DNA of 8,545 nucleotides from Micrococcales bacterium. Lineage in GTDB: Bacteria; Actinomycetota; Actinomycetes; Actinomycetales; Microbacteriaceae. The position numbers were made by a program, and so were the translations under genes. The stretch is from assembly GCA_947441105.1 (NCBI GenBank), contig CANESN010000032.1:1-8545 (forward strand), given 5' to 3'. The notes beneath the pieces were generated by a model that searched no databases, was not told the origin of the DNA, and worked only from the letters and a program-made list of their open reading frames with translations. Positions 1 to 6,315 of this stretch are shown piece by piece (within the stretch, counting starts at the first letter, position 1; each line of letters opens with the position of its first letter).

Positions 1-1631
1 AGCGACTCGCTACCTTCGAGCGAGAAGCGCTTCTGTCCGACGAACTTGGTCTGCAGGAAGGTCTCAAATGCCTCGGCCTCGTTTAGCTTGTTCAGAACTC
101 TGAACTGCTCTTCCTTGGTTGGCTTTTGGTATGGGAGCTCAAGTTTCTCTTGGAACCAGCTGCGCTCGGCAGGGTCCTGAATGTGCATGTACTCCACACC
201 AATGGTGCGGCAGTAGCTGTCACGCAAAATACCCAGCATGTTGCGGAACTTGGCCTTTGATCGACCACCAAAACCACCGGTTTTGAAGGTGCGGTCTAGG
301 TCCCAGAGGCTCAGTCCGTAGGAGCGAATATCTAGGTCTGGGTGCCAGCGCTGCTGGTACTCAAGCGGGTCGATATCGGCAATTAGGTGACCGCGAACGC
401 GGAACGCATTGATGTACTCCTGAATTCGGGTGTTCTTGCCGTTTTCATCTGCAAGATCCCAGTGGAAGTCACTGGCCCAAACCACCGGGGTGTAAGGAAC
501 TCGAATATCAGCGAAGATCTGGTCGTAGAAGCCACGCTCACCCAAAAGCATTTCGTTGATGATCTTTAGGAACTCACCGCTACCGGCACCTTGAATTACT
601 CGGTGGTCATAGGTTGAGGTGAGGGTCAGAATCTTGCCAATGCCCTGTTCGGCCAGCATTTCCTCTGCCATGCCCTGGAACTGAGCTGGGTAATCCAAAG
701 CTCCGACGCCAACGATGCAGCCCTGGCCACGAGTTAGTCGAGGAACTGAGTGAACGGTTCCGATTCCGCCTGGATTAGTCAAAGAGATGGTGGTGCCCGC
801 AAAATCTTCCGCGGTGAGTTTGTTGTCTCTAGCCTTCTTGACTAGCTCCTCGTAAGCGACTAGGAACTCGGCAAAGTTCAAGCGCTGAGCGCGCTTGATG
901 TTTGGAACCAAAAGCGCACGCGTGCCATCCGGCTTAGGGATATCGATCGCAAGACCGAAGTTGATGTTTGCCGGCGTAACCGCAGCCGGCTTGCCATCGA
1001 CCTCGTCGTAGAAGACGTTCTGGCTTGGGAATGCCTTGAGTGCCTGCACCACCGCGTAACCAATGAGATGGGTGAAGGAAACCTTGCCGCCTCTGGTGCG
1101 CTTTAGATGTGAGTTGATGACAATGCGGTTGTCGATCAAAAGCTTGGCTGCCACCTGACGGACGCTGGTTGCGGTTGGGACCGACAGCGAAGCATCCATG
1201 TTTGAAGCCAAGGTTTTTGCCATACCGCGAAGCACGTTTACCTCAGGCTGGTCCTCGTCTTCAGCGTCAACAATTGACATTGCTCCGGTTGCGGCAGGCA
1301 GGTTGGCTGGCACCGGTGTGTTTACGGCACTGGTCACCGATGCTCTGGCAACGGGGACGGTGATGGCTTCTGTCACAGGTGCTGCCGAGCTGTCGTAGCT
1401 TGCAATCACGGTGGAGTCGGTGGTTGCAACCGCTGGTGCTGGGGTTACAGGAGCTGGGGCAGCTGCTGGAGCATCTCCAGGTTGCTGGGTGAGCTGGTAT
1501 CGCTCAAGAATTGGCCACCAGGACCGGTCAACCGAGTCTGGGTTTTCAAGCCATTGGCCGTACATTTCTGCAACTAGCCATTCGTTTGCGCCAAAATCTG
1601 CTTCGGATGAGTGATTGTCGGTTGACGACAA
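1..1631 (-). CDS. kgd: Multifunctional 2-oxoglutarate decarboxylase/dehydrogenase E2-E1 fusion, N-terminal part (C-terminus outside window)
   Basis: Actinobacterial fusion of the succinyltransferase (E2) and thiamine-dependent 2-oxoglutarate decarboxylase (E1) of the cytosolic TCA-cycle complex. The 543 visible codons show, in order: a short E1-type N-terminal helix with the family signature NEWLVAEMY (codons 16-24); an Ala/Pro-rich linker (about 47-125); the E2 acyltransferase core from LRGMAKTLASNM (codon 134), with SLTNPGGIGTVHSVPRL and TYDHRVIQGAGSGEF, where His343 is the expected catalytic His; then the start of E1, through GRTFKTGGFGG to FVGQKRFSLEGSES at the left edge. There is no lipoyl domain, as usual for this family. 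The frame is open in every stretch I translated. The start is TTG at 1631-1629: an AAAGGGG ribosome site lies five bases upstream, and the first in-frame ATG (codon 23) would remove the conserved N-terminal motif. It is divergent from the CNNM genes. In relatives the complex is controlled by the FHA protein GarA/OdhI, which is not visible here. Confidence 0.95.
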   Translation of the reverse strand, partial: MSSTDNHSSEADFGANEWLVAEMYGQWLENPDSVDRSWWPILERYQLTQQPGDAPAAAPAPVTPAPAVATTDSTVIASYDSSAAPVTEAITVPVARASVTSAVNTPVPANLPAATGAMSIVDAEDEDQPEVNVLRGMAKTLASNMDASLSVPTATSVRQVAAKLLIDNRIVINSHLKRTRGGKVSFTHLIGYAVVQALKAFPSQNVFYDEVDGKPAAVTPANINFGLAIDIPKPDGTRALLVPNIKRAQRLNFAEFLVAYEELVKKARDNKLTAEDFAGTTISLTNPGGIGTVHSVPRLTRGQGCIVGVGALDYPAQFQGMAEEMLAEQGIGKILTLTSTYDHRVIQGAGSGEFLKIINEMLLGERGFYDQIFADIRVPYTPVVWASDFHWDLADENGKNTRIQEYINAFRVRGHLIADIDPLEYQQRWHPDLDIRSYGLSLWDLDRTFKTGGFGGRSKAKFRNMLGILRDSYCRTIGVEYMHIQDPAERSWFQEKLELPYQKPTKEEQFRVLNKLNEAEAFETFLQTKFVGQKRFSLEGSES

Positions 1632-1636
1632 GGGTG

Positions 1637-1643
1637 CCCCTTT
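1637..1643 (-). promoter_or_regulatory. Ribosome binding site deciding the TTG start of kgd
   Basis: AAAGGGG on the minus strand, followed by the five-base spacer CACCC and then TTG at 1631-1629. No other start codon lies within reach of this site in the kgd frame, which supports the rare TTG initiation. Confidence 0.6.
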
Positions 1644-1651
1644 GAACGAAT

Positions 1652-1657
1652 ACTTTA
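1652..1657 (-). promoter_or_regulatory. Candidate -10 box of the kgd promoter
   Basis: TAAAGT on the minus strand fits the actinobacterial TANNNT -10 pattern. A start near 1645 would leave a leader of roughly 14 bases containing the kgd ribosome site. No good -35 hexamer is visible upstream, which is common in Actinobacteria. The call rests on pattern and position only. Confidence 0.3.
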
Positions 1658-1689
1658 AAACCGACCCCCAGTCTACCCGAGCCAGAGGC

Positions 1690-1695
1690 TATAGT
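1690..1695 (+). promoter_or_regulatory. Candidate -10 box for the CNNM gene pair, leaderless-type spacing
   Basis: TATAGT matches TANNNT closely. Five bases (GTTTG) separate it from the ATG at 1701, so transcription would be expected to start at or next to the A of that ATG. This is the geometry of leaderless promoters in Actinobacteria. No clear -35 is seen. It is the best promoter-like element in the 1632-1745 gap for the plus strand. Confidence 0.4.
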
Positions 1696-1700
1696 GTTTG

Positions 1701-1745
1701 ATGAATATGGAGCCCAGTAAACGTAGCGAAATCCAGGATCGGTAG
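1701..1745 (+). CDS. Possible 14-residue leaderless leader peptide upstream of the CNNM pair
   Basis: An ATG at 1701 opens a 14-codon frame, MNMEPSKRSEIQDR, closed by TAG at 1743-1745. That stop directly abuts the ATG of the first CNNM gene at 1746. No Shine-Dalgarno sequence stands at a usable distance before the 1701 ATG, but TATAGT ends six bases upstream of its A, so the transcript may begin at this start codon. The ribosome site of the next gene (AGGA, 1735-1738) lies inside this frame, so its translation could influence or couple to initiation at 1746. It may equally be a chance frame, since 14 codons carry no coding statistics. I recognise no family and see no run of a single amino acid suggestive of attenuation. 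Confidence 0.3.
   Translation: MNMEPSKRSEIQDR
1735..1738 (+). promoter_or_regulatory. Ribosome binding site of the first CNNM gene
   Basis: AGGA followed by a seven-base spacer to the ATG at 1746. It supports this start, which also gives a normal hydrophobic N-terminus (MSDYLLLAVGILLTIG) for the DUF21 domain. Confidence 0.5.
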
Positions 1746-3050
1746 ATGTCCGATTACCTGCTGTTAGCCGTAGGCATTCTCCTAACAATCGGCACCGGAC
1801 TTTTTGTAGCGAGCGAATTTTCCCTGATAAGCGTTGAGCGAATTGAGCTAGAAAAACTTCGTGACTCGGGTAAAAAAGGCCTGGACCTGCCGATCAAGGC
1901 CGTAATCAAGACCTCAACCCACCTCTCCGCCGCCCAGTTGGGTATCACGCTCACCACTCTGCTGACTGGTTTTGTGGCGGAGCCTGCGCTAACCAGGCTT
2001 TTGGGTCCGTGGCTTTTGGATTTGGGGCTTCGGGAAGACCTGCTGCAAGCCATTGGCGTTGCCATCGCGATGACCATTGCAACCATCTTTAGCTTTTTGA
2101 TCGGCGAGCTGGTGCCAAAGAATATGGCGCTGAGCGAGCCGCTAAAGGTATTGAAGTTGGTGGTTGGTTTTCAAGTCGCCTTTACTTGGACATTCGGTCC
2201 ACTTATTCGCTTTTTGAACTCCAACGGAAACTGGTTGGTTCGTCGCTTTGGCATTGAGCCAAAAGAAGAGCTTTCATCGGCGCGCGGCCCAGAGGAGCTG
2301 GCCTCTCTGGTTCGAAGAAGCGCACACCTTGGCTCCTTGGAGCAGGACACCGCAGAACTTATCGAAAAGACCATCGCACTTTCCTCGCTAAACGCGAACG
2401 ATGTGATGACTCCGAGGCCAAAGATGTTCTCGCTCTCAAGAGAAGAGTCAGCGGCCGACCTAATTGAACTTGCTCGCACCACCGGACACTCTCGCTTCCC
2501 GGTTGCCGGTGAAGATGAGGACGACATTGTCGGTGTTGTCCACCTAAAGCGTGCCATTACGATTCCGCTGGAGCGCAGAGCTCAGGTTCCAGTTAGCGCA
2601 CTTATGGTAGAGCCGCTTAGGGTTCCGGAAACCATGCCGCTTGATGCTTTGATTCTTCAGCTTCGCGGCAAGGGCCTGCAATTCGGAGTTGTCATCGACG
2701 AGTACGGCGGCACCGCCGGCATCGTGACTCTTGAGGATGCGATCGAGGAGCTGGTTGGCGATCTTGATGACGAGCATGACAAGGCTCGAAGCTCGGTAAC
2801 TCGATTCTCGGACGGCTCTCTTGCCTTCTCAGGGCTTTTGCGACCAGCAGAACTTAGAGAGCACGGTCTGTTTATCGCTGAGGATGAGGATTACGACACC
2901 GTCTCGGGCTTCATGATGAGTGAGCTGGAGAAGATTCCGGAGACCGGCGACCAGGTCAAAATCCCTGCTGGTTTCCTAACCGTTACCCGCATGGATGGTC
3001 GACGAGTCGATCGAGTCAGATTCGAGCCAATCGAGGTGGAAGATGAATAG
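1746..3050 (+). CDS. CNNM/CorC (HlyC-TlyC) family transmembrane protein, full-length, 434 aa
   Basis: Membrane protein of the CNNM/CorC family, whose characterised bacterial members act in Mg2+ (and Co2+) transport; older annotations call them hemolysins. Domains: DUF21/CNNM transmembrane domain at about 1-200, with hydrophobic segments near 4-24, 60-85, 98-120 and 135-156 and the family motif GELVPKN at 120-126; CBS repeat 1 at about 215-275 (VMTPRPKMFSL, HSRFPV); CBS repeat 2 at about 282-340 with the canonical VVIDEYGGTAGIVTLEDAIEEL (316-337); and an acidic C-terminal CorC_HlyC domain at about 348-430 (YDTVSGFMM). Family relatives bind ATP or adenosyl ligands at the CBS pair. It is the first gene of a two-gene unit and its 3' end overlaps the next gene by eight bases. 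Pairing a long and a short paralogue recalls Rv1842c-Rv1841c of Mycobacterium tuberculosis (recalled, not searched). Family is certain; ion specificity and direction are inferred. Confidence 0.93.
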   Translation: MSDYLLLAVGILLTIGTGLFVASEFSLISVERIELEKLRDSGKKGLDLPIKAVIKTSTHLSAAQLGITLTTLLTGFVAEPALTRLLGPWLLDLGLREDLLQAIGVAIAMTIATIFSFLIGELVPKNMALSEPLKVLKLVVGFQVAFTWTFGPLIRFLNSNGNWLVRRFGIEPKEELSSARGPEELASLVRRSAHLGSLEQDTAELIEKTIALSSLNANDVMTPRPKMFSLSREESAADLIELARTTGHSRFPVAGEDEDDIVGVVHLKRAITIPLERRAQVPVSALMVEPLRVPETMPLDALILQLRGKGLQFGVVIDEYGGTAGIVTLEDAIEELVGDLDDEHDKARSSVTRFSDGSLAFSGLLRPAELREHGLFIAEDEDYDTVSGFMMSELEKIPETGDQVKIPAGFLTVTRMDGRRVDRVRFEPIEVEDE

Positions 3051-4080
3051 CGATCTTCAGGGCCTGATTTGGTTGGTTGTGCTGCTGGCAGCAAATGCAT
3101 TCTTCGTCGGTAGCGAATTTGCGGTGATTTCAGCCCGTCGCGCTCAGATTGAGCCGAAGGCTGATGCTGGCAATACGGCTGCGAAAATCACCTTGCGCGC
3201 AATGGAGAAGGTCTCGCTGATGCTCGCCACTGCGCAGCTGGGCATTACCGTTTCCTCGCTGTTGATTTTGCTTATTGCAGAGCCGGCGATTCACCACCTG
3301 ATGGAAGTGCCGCTCAAGGCAGTTGGTGTTCCTTATGATCTGACATCGGTGATTTCATTCACCACCGCACTGCTTTTGGTTACCTATCTGCACGTTGTGC
3401 TTGGCGAAATGCTTCCGAAGAATATCGCTATTGCAATCCCGGACAAGGCTGCTTTGGTGCTGGCTCCAATGCTTTACTTTGTGGCAAAGCTGGTCAGCCC
3501 GATCGTTGTGACCTTGAACGCGGCTTCCAATTTGATTTTGAGACTGTTCCGATTCACCCCGCGCGATGAGGCAGATAACGCCTACACCCTTGAAGAGGTT
3601 GAAAACATCGTGAACGAATCGGCTCGTCACGGAACCTTAGAAGATGACTCCGGCACGATTTTGAAGGCCTTCGAGTTCACCGAAAAGAAGGTTTTGGATG
3701 TCGCGGTTTCGGTTGATCAGCTGATTACCTTGAGCACCGATTCGACCGCAAAGGACTTGCAGCTAGCAGTTGGCGAGCACGGATTCTCGCGCTATCCGGT
3801 GCTGGGCGCTTCCGGCGACATTGTTGGCTACTGGCACATCAAGGATGCTCTTGCGGCCACAGAAGAAGATATGGCGCAAAGACTTCCAGCCAAGCGTTTA
3901 CGCCCGATGATTTCGATTCCGGAGACCGCAGAGCTTGAGGATGCGCTTGCGCAAATGAGACGCTCGGGTGCTCACATCGCGCGCAGTTTTACAGCGGATG
4001 GAACCATTACCGGCTGCCTATTCCTCGAGGACATTATCGAGGAGCTAGTTGGCGAGATCGAGGACTCTACTAGGCGTTAG
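3043..4080 (+). CDS. Short CNNM/CorC paralogue (DUF21 plus CBS pair, no CorC_HlyC domain), 345 aa
   Basis: Second CNNM-family membrane protein, probably a partner of the preceding one in divalent-cation transport. The DUF21 domain covers about 1-175, with hydrophobic segments near 7-29, 60-80, 101-120 and 137-158 and the motif GEMLPKN at 121-127. A CBS pair follows: repeat 1 at about 213-270 (HGFSRYPVLG, DIVGYWHIKD), repeat 2 at about 285-340. Repeat 2 keeps LEDIIEELVGEIED but lacks the DEYGGTAG signature of its neighbour, reading ADGTITGCLF instead. The protein ends at residue 345, just after CBS2, so the C-terminal CorC_HlyC domain is absent. I chose the ATG at 3043 over an in-frame ATG at 2995 because AGGTGGA (3034-3040) precedes it and the hydrophobic segment then begins near the N-terminus. 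Its start overlaps the upstream gene by eight bases, implying coupled translation. Its end overlaps the convergent OYE gene by 11 bases. Confidence 0.9.
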   Translation: MNSDLQGLIWLVVLLAANAFFVGSEFAVISARRAQIEPKADAGNTAAKITLRAMEKVSLMLATAQLGITVSSLLILLIAEPAIHHLMEVPLKAVGVPYDLTSVISFTTALLLVTYLHVVLGEMLPKNIAIAIPDKAALVLAPMLYFVAKLVSPIVVTLNAASNLILRLFRFTPRDEADNAYTLEEVENIVNESARHGTLEDDSGTILKAFEFTEKKVLDVAVSVDQLITLSTDSTAKDLQLAVGEHGFSRYPVLGASGDIVGYWHIKDALAATEEDMAQRLPAKRLRPMISIPETAELEDALAQMRRSGAHIARSFTADGTITGCLFLEDIIEELVGEIEDSTRR

Positions 4081-5146
4081 GCCACTTGCCGCGTTCGTAC
4101 TGAACCGGCCAGTCAATTTCATCGCCAAGTTCGTGGGCAGCTCGAAGACCTAAGAACGGATCGCGCAAAAACTCGCGTGCAACCATGATTACATCGACCT
4201 CACCTCGCTGAAGAATTTCTTCCGCCTGGCCCGCGCTCGTAATCTGGCCAACGGCCGCAACATCGCTCCCGGTTGCACCGCGAACGGATTCCGCAAGATT
4301 TACCTGGTAGCCGGGGCCGGTTGGGATCTTGACTCCGGTGATAATTCCGCCTGATGAAATGTCAAAAAGATCAACACCGACTTCACTGGCCCATCTCGCA
4401 ACCTGATTGGTTTGCTCCTGGTCCCAGCCGCCTTCGACATAGTCGGTTGCGCTAAAACGAATCATCAGCGGCACGCTCTCACCGATTGCGGCGCGCACCT
4501 TCTCGGAAACCTCCAGTAAGAACCTTGCGCGGTTTTCTAGCGAGCCACCGTATTGATCATTTCGCCTATTGCTCAGAGGGCTTAGGAATTGGTGCAAGAG
4601 GTAGCCGTGAGCGGCGTGGATTTCGAGGGCATCAAAACCGGCGTCAACTGCCTTTACTGCCGCCTTGGCAAAGTCACTAACCAAGCCAGGAATCTCTTCC
4701 GTCTCAAGCATGCGCGGAGCTGCATATCCGGTGAAGGCTTCATCGGTCGCCGAGTAGCTTTGCCAGCCACCTTGATCAAGCGGCACTGAGCCGGAACCAG
4801 ATTGCATGCGATAGGTGCTGGCTTTTCGGCCGGCGTGAGCAAGCTGAATCGCGGTAGCAGAACCCTGCTCGTGAATGAACTTGTTCACCTTGGCCCAAGC
4901 ATCAACCTGCTCATTGGACCAAATCCCTGGGCACCAAGGGGTAATGCGACCCTCGGCGTTTACACCAGAGGCTTCTGCCATAACCAAGCCTGCGCCACCA
5001 AGGGCTCTGGCGCCTAGGTGAACCAGGTGGAAATCGCCGACGACACCGTCTTGGCCTTCGCAGGAGTACATGCACATCGGAGAGACCCACAGCCTGTTCT
5101 TTATCGTCAGGTTGCGGATTTGGATGGGGCTAAAAAGTTTGCTCAT
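4070..5146 (-). CDS. NADH:flavin oxidoreductase, Old Yellow Enzyme family (YqjM/NamA class), 358 aa
   Basis: Cytosolic FMN-dependent ene-reductase that uses NAD(P)H to reduce alpha,beta-unsaturated carbonyls and similar electrophiles; the natural substrate is unknown. The (beta/alpha)8 barrel is complete and resembles Bacillus subtilis YqjM (recalled). Thermophilic-like class marks are present: SPMCMYS with Cys25 and Tyr27 near the flavin, QLAHAGRK (101-108), the substrate-anion pair in HAAHGYL (His177, His180, then Tyr182), FLSPLSNRRNDQYGGSLENR, the FMN-phosphate region GQITSAGQAEEIL and VAREFLRDPF, and C-terminal YERG, with Arg352 matching the residue that reaches into the partner subunit in YqjM. 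I start at 5146 rather than an in-frame ATG at 5209: it gives the family N-terminus MSKLFSPI and a four-base ATGA overlap with the upstream MFS gene. No Shine-Dalgarno sequence is visible, so translation is probably coupled. Its stop overlaps the convergent CNNM gene. Confidence 0.93.
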   Translation of the reverse strand: MSKLFSPIQIRNLTIKNRLWVSPMCMYSCEGQDGVVGDFHLVHLGARALGGAGLVMAEASGVNAEGRITPWCPGIWSNEQVDAWAKVNKFIHEQGSATAIQLAHAGRKASTYRMQSGSGSVPLDQGGWQSYSATDEAFTGYAAPRMLETEEIPGLVSDFAKAAVKAVDAGFDALEIHAAHGYLLHQFLSPLSNRRNDQYGGSLENRARFLLEVSEKVRAAIGESVPLMIRFSATDYVEGGWDQEQTNQVARWASEVGVDLFDISSGGIITGVKIPTGPGYQVNLAESVRGATGSDVAAVGQITSAGQAEEILQRGEVDVIMVAREFLRDPFLGLRAAHELGDEIDWPVQYERGKWPNA

Positions 5147-6312
5147 TTTGGAAGTTTCTGTAGTTGTGAATATGAAAGCACGATAAAGATACCGAGCAGT
5201 GAGCCCCACCCGATTGCAACTTCAAGTGGCAACGAGTTAGTTAAAAGACCAATGATTGATGGCCCAGCCAGACCACCGATGTAAGTGATTCCAACCACCT
5301 GCGCCATGTTTCTCCCGGAGTGGGAAGCCTCACCAATTTCACCGGCCTCAGCAAATAGTTGCGGCACGACACCAGAGATGCCAAGACCCAGTAGGAACCA
5401 GAAGAATAGCGATAGTTCAAAGCTTGGAGCGAAAGCCTGTAGGCCAATCGCAACTGCGCTAAACAGTGATCCCCAGCGAATCACGAATCCTCGACCGCGC
5501 TGCTCCACAATTCGGTCGATAAAGATTCGTCCCAGAATCATGCCGATGTTGAAAGCAGCGAGTCCCCAGGCTGCCAAAGCTGCCGAGACGTTTTGAATGT
5601 CTTTCAAATAAAGCGCTGACCAGTCCTGGGCCACGCCCTCGATGATTGCACCGGCTGCTGCCATAAGACCGGCTAGCACGACAAAGCCAAGCACCCTGCG
5701 GTTCGATTTGCCGGTCGCTTTGTTGGCCACCTTGTCATCGCGGTTTGCAACCGGCTCATCTGGCAGTAGCCAGTTCGCCATAAAAAATCCGATGATCGAG
5801 AGCAACGCTCCATAAACCGGCAGGGTCTGGGATTGCACAAAGCCAGCCGCAATGGTTGCAAAGCCAATGCCAGCACCCAAAAGGCCACCGACCGACCAAA
5901 ACAGGTGGAAGAAAGTGAAGATCGCCTTTTTGTTGACTTTTTCGACCTGCAGTGCTGCTGCATTCATCGGGACGTCAATACCGGCAAGACCAAAGCCCAG
6001 CCCCATGATCGCTAGCCCAAGCATCCATGGGGAGGTTGAGAACGCCGGACCTAAAAGCGACAGTCCAACAACAACGCCACCAATCCTGGTCGAGGTCTTA
6101 GCCCCAACGTGGTCGATCATCCAGCCAGAGAACTGCATTGCGAGATAGCCACCGATGCCGGAGAGCATCAAAAGCAAACCGAGGGTTGAGTAGTCAACAC
6201 CAACGGTTTCTAGGATTAGCGGAATGTGCACTGCCCACAGGGCAAGGGAGGAGCCGCCGGATATAAAGAAGAAGCAGACGGCAATTTTGGAGCGAAGTAA
6301 ATTCACCCTCAT
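5143..6312 (-). CDS. Major facilitator superfamily transporter, YbjJ-like, 389 aa
   Basis: Twelve-helix inner-membrane secondary transporter; substrate and direction unknown. The sequence is strongly hydrophobic, with two six-helix halves joined by a charged loop at about 184-206. Motif A appears in each half: GWMIDHVGAKTSTRIG (63-78) and GRIFIDRIVEQRGRG (261-275). Other marks resemble the YbjJ-like group: GIDVPMNAAALQVEK (111-125), EGVAQDWSALYLKD (225-238) and GLGISGVVPQLFAEAGE (309-325). Full length and intact. The start at 6312 lies three bases after the metX stop. No strong ribosome site is visible; a GTG two codons further in (6306) is a close alternative. The stop codon TGA is shared with the OYE start (ATGA). 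The context implies co-transcription with metX and the OYE gene, but nothing in the sequence says it carries methionine precursors or OYE substrates. Confidence 0.88.
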   Translation of the reverse strand: MRVNLLRSKIAVCFFFISGGSSLALWAVHIPLILETVGVDYSTLGLLLMLSGIGGYLAMQFSGWMIDHVGAKTSTRIGGVVVGLSLLGPAFSTSPWMLGLAIMGLGFGLAGIDVPMNAAALQVEKVNKKAIFTFFHLFWSVGGLLGAGIGFATIAAGFVQSQTLPVYGALLSIIGFFMANWLLPDEPVANRDDKVANKATGKSNRRVLGFVVLAGLMAAAGAIIEGVAQDWSALYLKDIQNVSAALAAWGLAAFNIGMILGRIFIDRIVEQRGRGFVIRWGSLFSAVAIGLQAFAPSFELSLFFWFLLGLGISGVVPQLFAEAGEIGEASHSGRNMAQVVGITYIGGLAGPSIIGLLTNSLPLEVAIGWGSLLGIFIVLSYSQLQKLPK

Positions 6313-6315
6313 AGC

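Noticed and set aside
1..1631. Gln in DHRVIQG instead of the Asp of the usual acyltransferase HxxxD motif, as a possible inactive E2
   Set aside because: The same DHRxxQG form is normal in actinobacterial Kgd proteins, so it is not an oddity of this window.
2995..3042. Longer start for the second CNNM protein at 2995
   Set aside because: It adds 16 polar residues before the first hydrophobic segment and lacks a good ribosome site, while the 3043 ATG follows AGGTGGA.
5147..5209. Longer OYE start at 5209, adding 21 residues
   Set aside because: The extra residues are antisense-free but overlap the MFS end, do not resemble the family N-terminus, and the 5146 ATG gives both the MSKLFSPI start and a tidy ATGA junction.
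5285..5596. 103-codon plus-strand open frame inside the MFS gene
   Set aside because: Antisense to conserved transmembrane coding sequence, and its composition is a by-product of the opposite strand.
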